12,201 bases of DNA from Candidatus Onthocola stercoravium (lineage in GTDB: Bacteria > Bacillota_I > Bacilli_A > RF39 > UBA660). The notes below the pieces were generated by a model, which worked only from the letters and a program-made list of their open reading frames with translations, did not search any database and was not told where the DNA came from. Positions within the stretch are counted from its first letter, which is position 1. Every line of letters starts with the position of its first letter. This document shows, in pieces, positions 1-5,666 of the stretch. Where the stretch lies: contig DVHV01000150.1 of NCBI GenBank assembly GCA_018711775.1, forward strand, positions 1 to 12,201. Reading direction: 5' to 3'. The translations under genes were made by a program, and so were the position numbers.

Positions 1-439
1 AGGAATTATATATCTTAGCAGCCCGAATCGTCGTCATGCCATCAATTTCCATTAAATTATCGCGATTTTCTTTAATTTTTTCTAAAGTCTTTTCTCCGAA
101 ATGATCAACTATTTTTTTAGCAGTCTTTTCCCCACAGCCATCGATAAAAGAACTCGACAAAAACTCGATAATTGCTTCTTTTGTTGTTGGAGTATCTATT
201 TCATATGAATCAACAACATATTGCATACCAAATCTTTCATTATTAGTATAACTACCATATAAAGTCATACTAATATCGATATTAACATCAGTAAATACTC
301 CCGTTACAGTAATACTTTTATTTACTTTTTCACGCATTAGGGCATCATTAGTTTCTTTCACGCGAAACAAAGCTACTACGTAGCCAGATTCATTATTGTG
401 AAATATTATTTTTTTTAATTTGCCCTTGATATAATTCAT
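1..439 (-). CDS. recD2: RecD2-type SF1B DNA helicase, N-terminal part (partial)
   Basis: The frame encodes the first 146 residues and runs off the left edge without a stop, so the ATPase/helicase motifs are not visible. What is seen: a start MNYIKGKLKKIIF followed by a beta-rich stretch (residues about 15-75, containing GYVVALFRV and ITVTGVF), then a helix-hairpin-helix segment (about 85-146) with FIDGCGEKTAKKIVDHFGE. This is the layout of the N-terminal region of RecD2 (Bacillus YrrC family), a RecBC-independent 5'-3' helicase linked to DNA repair and replication-fork processing. The ATG overlaps the TGA stop of mtaB as ATGA, which suggests translational coupling, and a purine-rich AAAGAG lies just upstream. 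The family assignment rests on recognised sequence pattern only. The helicase core should follow outside the window. Confidence 0.85.
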   Translation of the reverse strand, partial: MNYIKGKLKKIIFHNNESGYVVALFRVKETNDALMREKVNKSITVTGVFTDVNIDISMTLYGSYTNNERFGMQYVVDSYEIDTPTTKEAIIEFLSSSFIDGCGEKTAKKIVDHFGEKTLEKIKENRDNLMEIDGMTTIRAAKIYNS

Positions 440-1668
440 AATTCTCTTTCTATTATTTTTCCTATTTCTAAATTTTCATTTAATTTGACATACAAGTAAT
501 TACTTGTGTGCCCAAAACTAATACCATTATCGCACGCTTCGATTAAAACATCAACCATTTTTCCCTTAAATTTATCATAATATTTCTTTTCAAGTTCGTT
601 AGATAAAGCAATTAATTTTTTAACTCGGTCCTTTTTAATGTTTTCTGGAACTTGTTCAGGCATTTTCGCTGCAGCAGTACCCTCCCTTAAGGAATAAGGA
701 AATACATGAATTTTACTAAATTCAATTTTTTTAGCAAACTCTAAACATTCCCAAAAATTTTCTTCAGTTTCATAAGGATGCCCAACAATTATATCCGTAG
801 TAATAGAAATATCTGGTCTTATCTCTCTTATTTCTTTTATCTTTTCGGCAAAATATGCCAAATCATATTTTCTATTCATCTTCTTTAATATGGCATCAGA
901 ACCAGATTGCAATGGTATATGTAAGTGATTGCAAACTTTTGGATTATTCTTTAACACTCTTAAAAATTTATCTCCTAGTTCAGTTATTTCAATACTAGAT
1001 ATTCTAATTCTTTCTAAATTATCTATTTTGCCCAATTCTTCAATTAAATCTGCTAGATCATGCCCTCTATCATTATATCTACCAGTATGAATTCCTGTTA
1101 AGACTATCTCTTTATGATTATTATCCGCTAAATTCTTAGCCTCTTTAATTACAGTGTCAAACTTCTTGCATCTAACACTACCTCTAACATAAGGAATAAT
1201 ACAGTAAGAACAAAAATTATCACAACCATCTTCAATTTTGATAAAAGCCCGGACATGATTAAAAGAATCAATCATCATATCTTCAAATTCTAAGTTTCGA
1301 TCATTATAAAACTTTGTATATTGTTTTTTAGTTTTTAGAAATTCTTCAATCAACTCAGCAATATGACTTTTATCCTTATTACCAAGTAATATATCTATTC
1401 CTAAAGTTTCATATAATTCTTGCTTATTTTGAGTACTACAACCAGTCACCGCTAGAATGCTAGAAGGATATTCTCTTTTTAAATGTCTAATCATCTTTAA
1501 ACACTTCTTATCAGCAACATTAGTAACAGTACAAGTATTAACTATTAAAATATCACATTTACTTAAATCTTCCTCATAAGAAAAATTATGATGAAGCATA
1601 TACTCCTTCATCATATTTGATTCATATTGATTAACTTTGCAACCAAAAGTAATAATATTAAATTTCAT
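436..1668 (-). CDS. mtaB: tRNA (N6-threonylcarbamoyladenosine-37 C2) methylthiotransferase MtaB
   Basis: A radical-SAM methylthiotransferase of 410 residues, the usual family size. It adds a methylthio group to t6A37 in tRNAs reading ANN codons. The N-terminal UPF0004 domain (about 1-115) carries the three cysteines of the auxiliary iron-sulfur cluster: C10 in TFGCKVNQ, C46 in NTCTVTN and C77 in TGCSTQ. The radical-SAM core (about 138-360) has the CxxxCxxC triad C149, C153 and C156 in DGCDNFCSYCIIPYVRG. The tail (about 367-410) fits a TRAM RNA-binding domain. The early TFGCKVNQYES wording and NTCTVTN favour MtaB over MiaB or RimO. Its start lies 4 nt after the stop of the membrane-protein gene, with GGGGTAAGG as the ribosome-binding stretch, and it overlaps recD2 by 4 nt, so the three genes are probably one transcript. 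Confidence 0.95.
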   Translation of the reverse strand: MKFNIITFGCKVNQYESNMMKEYMLHHNFSYEEDLSKCDILIVNTCTVTNVADKKCLKMIRHLKREYPSSILAVTGCSTQNKQELYETLGIDILLGNKDKSHIAELIEEFLKTKKQYTKFYNDRNLEFEDMMIDSFNHVRAFIKIEDGCDNFCSYCIIPYVRGSVRCKKFDTVIKEAKNLADNNHKEIVLTGIHTGRYNDRGHDLADLIEELGKIDNLERIRISSIEITELGDKFLRVLKNNPKVCNHLHIPLQSGSDAILKKMNRKYDLAYFAEKIKEIREIRPDISITTDIIVGHPYETEENFWECLEFAKKIEFSKIHVFPYSLREGTAAAKMPEQVPENIKKDRVKKLIALSNELEKKYYDKFKGKMVDVLIEACDNGISFGHTSNYLYVKLNENLEIGKIIEREL

Positions 1669-1672
1669 AACC

Positions 1673-2158
1673 TTACCCCAATTCTTTTTGTAATTGTTTT
1701 AGCGCTTGTAAAAATGCTTCTTCTTTGGCAAAACTGATAACCCTAACATCAACTTTTGGTGCCTCTTCAGCACTTGTTTTAACTAAGTCATCTAAATTAA
1801 CTTTCTTTACCCACAAATCATCTTTTACTTCTTCATTTTCATAATTAAGTCCATAGTTATTACTACTTTTATTTAATAGCTCATCATAACTTATTATGGC
1901 TTTGTCTTCCTGATCTCGTTCATATTCCGTGAAGTTTACTGTAGGTTCTTCTTTCCCTAAGTTTTCCTGAATTTCTCTAACTATCTTCATTTCAGCTGTT
2001 TCTTCTTGCTCCTCTTTTTGTTCTTCTTCATTATTAATCTTTATAAAATATATTAGTGTTACAACTAATACCATCAATATTAATACTGCAAAGAAAAAGA
2101 CAATATCAACAAAATTTAAAGATTTTAAAAATTCCCATATATCAGAAAATAATTTCAT
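1673..2158 (-). CDS. Small single-pass membrane protein of unknown function
   Basis: I do not recognise the family. The 161-residue product has a short N-terminal amphipathic stretch, one strong transmembrane helix (about residues 17-39, rich in F, V, L and I), and then a highly charged tail. The tail opens with an acidic run (about 44-58, EEEQKEEQEE) and ends in a predicted helix (about 143-160, FAKEEAFLQALKQLQKEL). A short KAIISYDELL segment sits mid-tail. There is no signal-peptidase site, cysteine or catalytic motif, so a membrane-tethered scaffold or adaptor is possible, but that is a guess. It is the first gene of the mtaB-recD2 unit, 4 nt before mtaB. GGTGG lies 6 nt before the ATG, and a near-consensus promoter lies about 100 nt upstream. 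Being placed first and tightly spaced, it probably shares regulation with mtaB. Confidence 0.75.
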   Translation of the reverse strand: MKLFSDIWEFLKSLNFVDIVFFFAVLILMVLVVTLIYFIKINNEEEQKEEQEETAEMKIVREIQENLGKEEPTVNFTEYERDQEDKAIISYDELLNKSSNNYGLNYENEEVKDDLWVKKVNLDDLVKTSAEEAPKVDVRVISFAKEEAFLQALKQLQKELG

Positions 2159-2220
2159 TCTCTACCACCACAATACTATTTTATCATGAACGCATTTACT
2201 TATTAAGTTTTTATCACTCA

Positions 2221-2250
2221 TTTGACACAACAAGATGTCAAATATTGACA
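2221..2250. promoter_or_regulatory. Operator-like array of three alternating TTGACA hexamers
   Basis: On the + strand TTGACA occurs at 2222-2227, its complement TGTCAA at 2236-2241, and TTGACA again at 2245-2250. The first pair forms TTTGACA-N8-TGTCAAA (7-bp perfect arms) and the second TGTCAA-ATA-TTGACA (6-bp perfect arms). The array starts about where transcription from the minus-strand promoter at 2254-2282 should begin. It could be a repressor operator, or the first inverted repeat could form a hairpin near the 5' end of the mRNA. The bound factor is unknown. Confidence 0.4.
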
Positions 2251-2253
2251 CTT

Positions 2254-2282
2254 ATTATATCACTAACTTATTTTTATGTAAA
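2254..2282 (-). promoter_or_regulatory. Sigma-A-type promoter of the membrane protein-mtaB-recD2 unit
   Basis: Reading the minus strand, TTTACA (2282-2277) is followed by a 17-bp spacer and a perfect TATAAT (2259-2254). The predicted start is near 2247, giving a leader of about 90 nt before the ATG at 2158. It lies just downstream of the Abi stop codon, which separates this unit from the Abi gene. Confidence 0.7.
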
Positions 2283-2296
2283 GAAAAAGAGCAAAA

Positions 2297-3166
2297 TTAT
2301 ACATTAGGATAACCCATAATTCTTAAAATATTATTAATATTTATAGATTTCAACTTATTATTTAACTTATTTATTTCTTTTTCTACAGCTTTTGCTAAAC
2401 TGTTATATTGTCTTTTATCTAAAATAATTTGCATTGCTCTAATCATCATATATAAATTCGTAAGGTTATCCTTTATTACATAATTAGAGTCAATCTCTTT
2501 AAATTTTAAAGTGTATTTATCTCTATAGCAAAATAAACGATCATTATGAGTGCAAATATTTCTGATATTGGTTAAGCACTTTAGAATTTGTTTTAACAAT
2601 ATGTCTGATATTTTAAACCTCTTTGCAATTATTTGCCTATCTCTTTGTTTTAACACCCCATAATAACTACTAATAACTCCAAATGTTAATATTTTTGTTA
2701 AAACAAATGGTGGAACAAAACCATAATTATCTTTATAATGAGTAATTGCAAGATGAACACCATAATTATGATTAATGCTTTCATTTATTTTATCAACCAA
2801 ACTTTTTCTAACTACTAAGTTAGCTTTACTATCTAAATTACTAACATTTAAATAATCATCTATGCCATAAATATTAGAAATATGATTTGATATCAATGAT
2901 TTAATGAAAGATTCAACTTCTAAAGCATATTCTAACATTATCAATTTCAAATTTTTATCAAATTCATATAAAGCATATATTTCTTCAAAAGATACATTGG
3001 GAAAATAATTATTATTAGAATCTTTAAAATTATATTTATAACTATTAACTATAGAATAATAAGTGTATTTTTCTAATTTTTTCAAAGCAAATTTTCTATT
3101 TTTAATAATAACATTCTTGGTTTCTAAATAATCTAATAATTCCTCATCTGTTTTATATTGCTTCAT
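2297..3166 (-). CDS. Abi_2 (AbiD/AbiF-like) family protein, HEPN-type putative RNase toxin
   Basis: A 289-residue protein matching the Abi_2 pattern of phage abortive-infection proteins: an N-terminal KxYKTDEELLDYLExKNVIIKN-like start, a central helical region with FDKNLKLIMLEYALEVE (about 69-85), the FVPPFVLTKILTFGVISSYY segment (about 150-170), and a C-terminal HEPN signature. In RNICTHNDR, R202 and H207 form the R-x4-H motif expected of a HEPN ribonuclease. Length suits the family, and there is no signal peptide or membrane helix. Such proteins are known or suspected to halt the host cell upon phage infection; the target here is not deducible. The start is supported by an AGGGGG 4 nt upstream. 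It is monocistronic, with its own promoter (3230-3258) and a structured leader in place of a protein antitoxin gene. It lies in an accessory block between housekeeping operons, consistent with acquisition by transfer. Family call is firm; activity is inferred. Confidence 0.85.
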   Translation of the reverse strand: MKQYKTDEELLDYLETKNVIIKNRKFALKKLEKYTYYSIVNSYKYNFKDSNNNYFPNVSFEEIYALYEFDKNLKLIMLEYALEVESFIKSLISNHISNIYGIDDYLNVSNLDSKANLVVRKSLVDKINESINHNYGVHLAITHYKDNYGFVPPFVLTKILTFGVISSYYGVLKQRDRQIIAKRFKISDILLKQILKCLTNIRNICTHNDRLFCYRDKYTLKFKEIDSNYVIKDNLTNLYMMIRAMQIILDKRQYNSLAKAVEKEINKLNNKLKSININNILRIMGYPNV

Positions 3167-3182
3167 ATTTCCCCCTGAAATT

Positions 3183-3224
3183 AAAAATGACCTAGGGCTT
3201 CGAAAGTTTCCTAGGCACTACTCA
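3183..3224 (-). ncRNA. Structured leader RNA of the Abi_2 gene (AbiF-RNA-like candidate)
   Basis: Transcription from the promoter at 3230-3258 would begin near 3223 and enter a stem-loop almost at once. Two CCTAGG hexamers (3215-3210 and 3196-3191 on the minus strand), with a flanking G-U pair, form a 6-7 bp stem. They enclose a 13-nt loop that itself contains CTTTCGAAG, a possible 3-bp mini-hairpin. A short U-run (3187-3183) follows, so the element could also act as a terminator that releases a roughly 40-nt RNA, with readthrough giving abi mRNA. I recall that a conserved structured RNA has been described upstream of AbiF/Abi_2 genes. Whether this one belongs to that family is inference. Confidence 0.5.
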
Positions 3225-3229
3225 ATAAA

Positions 3230-3258
3230 ACAATATCAGATATTAATAATATTGTCAA
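3230..3258 (-). promoter_or_regulatory. Promoter of the Abi_2 gene and its leader RNA
   Basis: On the minus strand a perfect -35 TTGACA (3258-3253) is followed by a 17-bp spacer and a -10 TATTGT (3235-3230, 4 of 6 matches). An inverted repeat ACAATAT-N12-ATATTGT (3230-3255) runs from within the -35 to the end of the -10, so a dimeric repressor could bind there. The local sequence is very AT-rich, so the repeat may be chance. Confidence 0.6.
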
Positions 3259-3354
3259 TTGTTTTTCAAATTTTTCTGAAATTTCATCAAAAATGCCATT
3301 TTTATAAAAGTGGAAATTAAATATTAAAAAATAGGAATTTTATATATCTAATCC

Positions 3355-3389
3355 AAAAAACATATCGATTTACTATCAAAGTAGTAAAT
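3355..3389 (-). terminator. Weak candidate terminator after the 402-residue exported protein
   Basis: On the minus strand an 8-bp perfect hairpin, ATTTACTA-CTTTGA-TAGTAAAT (3389-3368), is followed 7 nt later by six T (3360-3355). The stem has only one G-C-type pair and the T-run is displaced, so termination would be inefficient. The remainder of the 258-bp gap 3167-3424 holds only the Abi leader and promoter; I see nothing else in it. Confidence 0.3.
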
Positions 3390-3424
3390 ATTAAATTTCA
3401 TAAATTCAGCTGTGAATAGTAACT

Positions 3425-4633
3425 CTAATTCATTATAATTTGATATGGATCATCCAAAGTTCCTGTGCCAGTTACTTTTGCTGTCTTGATAATATTTATA
3501 ACTGGTCTTACTCCCCGAAGTAATGTTCCATCTACATCATCACTAAGTGTCCCATCAGTAGTAACTATAAATGGATAATAATTACTATTTTGAGTTTTAG
3601 CACTAGTCATCGTATAATAAGCTGTTTCAATGTCACCATTATATAAATAATAACTGGTATTATTATTCGTAGAACCTCCAGCCATGGCTACTTCATCAGC
3701 AGTAAGCAAACCAATTTTACCATTTTCAGAATATCCTAAACATACATAAGTAGGAATCATATTAGTAATAATTCTATTATATGCCGCATAAGAAGTACCA
3801 TTGGCTTCTAATGTAGTATCATTACAAAACTTATAATAAGCAATATAACTACTATAATCTGTTAAATTTGCATCATACCACGATTCTAATACTTCAACTA
3901 TATTGGATTCAACAAAAGCATATGATTCTTCATAATAACTACTTATTTCTTCTAGTATACCATCTAAAACTAATTTAACTGAACCGTCGCCATTAATCTT
4001 AACAATTTTCCAATTAAATCCTCCGAAAGATACATTATTGTTAGTAACAGCCCCTCTAAAATAATAAGCAGTCCCTAAATCATCCTCTGCCTTTAGTAAA
4101 CCTTCATCAAGAGTTGCTGATTCTCCATAACTAGTTAATGTTGTATCACTTACATTATTGTTCGCTAAAATAACATCAGCGAAGGTATTTTCTTCATTGC
4201 TTCTAAGGCCAATCTTAATTGTTCCTGAATAATTTTCACTACCATTGCTTTTAAAATTAAGAGTATAATTAATTGTTTCATTGCTATTTATTGATACTTG
4301 ATTATAAATTATATCTGATTTTAAAGTATTACTTACATCCAAATTATCTGATGATGTAAGTTCATAATTCACACCATCAGCATAGACATCCGATAGTTGA
4401 ATATAATAATATTTTTCTTCATCACTATTATTGGTAACTGAAAAAGCAATTGTAGCATCTCCACTCAAATTGAATTTATCACCATTTATATAGTTAATTG
4501 TAAGATCGCCATCAACTACGACGTTAGATCTTTCAACTACTTCGTTATAAAATAGATATCCAACACCAACAGATGCACAAGCAATAAATAAAATAAATAT
4601 GAAAACTAAAACTGACTTAAATCTCCAACGCAT
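3425..4633 (-). CDS. Membrane-anchored extracellular protein with DUF6273-like C-terminal domain
   Basis: A 402-residue exported protein. After a basic start (MRWRFK), one hydrophobic helix (about 7-29) acts as a signal anchor. Residues about 38-145 are an alternating, Asn/Ser-rich beta-type region resembling an Ig-like sandwich. Residues about 185-402 match a domain I recognise from many gut Firmicutes surface proteins: YYFRGA, then FGGFNWKIVKINGDGSVKLV, FCNDTT, IGLLTADEVAMAGG, and the closing RGVRPVINI and GTGTLDDPYQI. The only cysteines of the exported part, C270 and C298, could form a disulfide. There is no LPXTG anchor or catalytic motif. The role is unknown; surface binding or adhesion is a guess. 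It has its own consensus promoter and an AAAGGA ribosome-binding site 9 nt before the ATG. With the next exported protein it forms a pair of lone surface genes between housekeeping operons. Confidence 0.75.
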   Translation of the reverse strand: MRWRFKSVLVFIFILFIACASVGVGYLFYNEVVERSNVVVDGDLTINYINGDKFNLSGDATIAFSVTNNSDEEKYYYIQLSDVYADGVNYELTSSDNLDVSNTLKSDIIYNQVSINSNETINYTLNFKSNGSENYSGTIKIGLRSNEENTFADVILANNNVSDTTLTSYGESATLDEGLLKAEDDLGTAYYFRGAVTNNNVSFGGFNWKIVKINGDGSVKLVLDGILEEISSYYEESYAFVESNIVEVLESWYDANLTDYSSYIAYYKFCNDTTLEANGTSYAAYNRIITNMIPTYVCLGYSENGKIGLLTADEVAMAGGSTNNNTSYYLYNGDIETAYYTMTSAKTQNSNYYPFIVTTDGTLSDDVDGTLLRGVRPVINIIKTAKVTGTGTLDDPYQIIMN

Positions 4634-4660
4634 AAAATCAATCCTTTATTTCTTATAATA

Positions 4661-4690
4661 ATTATACTTTAATAAAATAAATATTGTCAA
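4661..4690 (-). promoter_or_regulatory. Fully consensus promoter of the 402-residue exported protein
   Basis: On the minus strand TTGACA (4690-4685), an 18-bp spacer and TATAAT (4666-4661) match the sigma-A consensus at all twelve positions. The predicted start near 4654 gives a very short leader of about 20 nt before the ATG at 4633. This suggests strong expression unless repressed, and a 10-bp palindrome lies 20 bp upstream. Confidence 0.75.
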
Positions 4691-4710
4691 TAAATTTGCC
4701 AAATATCAGA

Positions 4711-4736
4711 AATATTTCACCTTTTAGTGAAATATT
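4711..4736. repeat. Perfect 10-bp inverted repeat between the two exported-protein genes
   Basis: AATATTTCAC (4711-4720), a 6-nt loop and GTGAAATATT (4727-4736) are perfectly complementary. It lies 36 bp after the stop of the upstream gene and 20 bp before the -35 of the next. It may be a weak terminator, though no T-run follows on the minus strand, or an operator for the consensus promoter. The sequence does not decide. Confidence 0.5.
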
Positions 4737-4772
4737 ATAAAACATCACCGGTCATGAAATCTATCTAATCAA

Positions 4773-5516
4773 CTAAGATACAATTAATCCATCACCAGTT
4801 ACAATAAAATCTATATTAGAATCACCTAGTGAATAATTGTTTCTAACGATTCTTACAACTAATTCTTCACCTTTATATAAATTTCCAGGTAAAATGATCG
4901 GTTCCCCATCAACATACATATCATCTGCTATTATCTCCATATCTGGAGCTAATCCACCATCATAGGAAATAGTTACTCTTCCTCGATAAACATCCGCATT
5001 AGGATTATATCTTACCCTAATATTTAAATTAGTTATATCTTCATCAGCAACTAAGTGAAAAACTTCAGTAAGCGAGTTCCCTAATGAGGCAGTCCTAACC
5101 GCAGATGCAATTAAACGACCAGACTCATCAATAGATACTTCCATAGTATTTCTAGAACCTATGGTATGTGCTAAAGAATATGGCATAACATCAAAATAAA
5201 TATAACATTTATCAGAAACGTTAGCTTCTACTAAAACTCTTTTATTCTCATCATCCCAAGAAAGAGTACTACCATTTTCACAAGCGGATAACTGTTCATT
5301 AAAAACATATCTCTCCTGTGGCCATGTTGTATCACTTGTTACTTGATACTCTCCACTACCTGTTTCTGTTTCATACATCATACTTATAACATTAGTATTA
5401 AAATTTCTGCTTTCACTACTATTTTCTAATACAGTATATTCTCTATTAGCCACTCCAAAACATATGATTAATAATAATACAATACAACTACTTAAAACTA
5501 TTACTTTCTTTTTCAT
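4773..5516 (-). CDS. Exported protein of unknown function with an N-terminal signal anchor
   Basis: A 247-residue protein. MKKK is followed by a hydrophobic helix (about 5-23), giving a signal peptide or anchor. Residues about 48-109 form a module that I recognise from secreted proteins of uncultured gut Bacilli: YETETGSGEYQVTSDTTWP, then YVFNEQLSACENGSTLSWDD and VSDKCYIYFD. Its C79 and C104 are the only cysteines outside the signal region and probably pair. The rest (about 110-247) is beta-rich and unrecognised, without repeats or a sortase motif. GGGTG 7 nt before the ATG serves as ribosome-binding site. No convincing promoter was found in the 150-bp upstream gap: TATAAT at 5595-5590 and TATAGT at 5572-5567 (minus strand) lack good -35 boxes. 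It might also be fed by readthrough from dnaJ. Confidence 0.75.
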   Translation of the reverse strand: MKKKVIVLSSCIVLLLIICFGVANREYTVLENSSESRNFNTNVISMMYETETGSGEYQVTSDTTWPQERYVFNEQLSACENGSTLSWDDENKRVLVEANVSDKCYIYFDVMPYSLAHTIGSRNTMEVSIDESGRLIASAVRTASLGNSLTEVFHLVADEDITNLNIRVRYNPNADVYRGRVTISYDGGLAPDMEIIADDMYVDGEPIILPGNLYKGEELVVRIVRNNYSLGDSNIDFIVTGDGLIVS

Positions 5517-5607
5517 CTAATTTCACCCATTTAATATTAACAGACAAAGCATATATTTCTTGTCGAACTATATCTATTATTCTAAAATAATTATAAAAGA
5601 AAACATC

Positions 5608-5637
5608 TAAAAACATTAACCATATACGGTTAATGTT
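5608..5637 (-). terminator. Intrinsic terminator of the heat-shock operon after dnaJ
   Basis: On the minus strand, 29 nt after the dnaJ stop, a perfect 10-bp stem AACATTAACC / GGTTAATGTT (5637-5628 and 5621-5612) with a 6-nt loop ends in five T in a row (two from the stem, three after it). The stem is AT-rich, so some readthrough is likely. Confidence 0.6.
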
Positions 5638-5666
5638 AACAAAAAGATTCCATTATAAACGAAACC

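Noticed and set aside
2056..2307. An 83-codon open frame on the + strand
   Set aside because: It is antisense to the start of the membrane-protein gene and crosses that gene's promoter; its composition is low-complexity and resembles no protein I know.
3295..3312. Imperfect hairpin CCATTTTTATAAAAGTGG
   Set aside because: On the transcribed minus strand the stem contains a C-A mismatch and is almost all A/T; too weak to call a terminator.
3601..3625. TTAGCACTA, resembling half of a CIRCE operator
   Set aside because: It is inside a coding region, lacks the GAGTGCTAA partner, and is not upstream of a heat-shock gene.
4560..4620. Possible lipobox around C19 (FIAC) in the 402-residue exported protein
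   Set aside because: The residue at -3 is Phe rather than Leu, and the hydrophobic stretch continues well past the cysteine, which fits a membrane anchor better than a lipoprotein.
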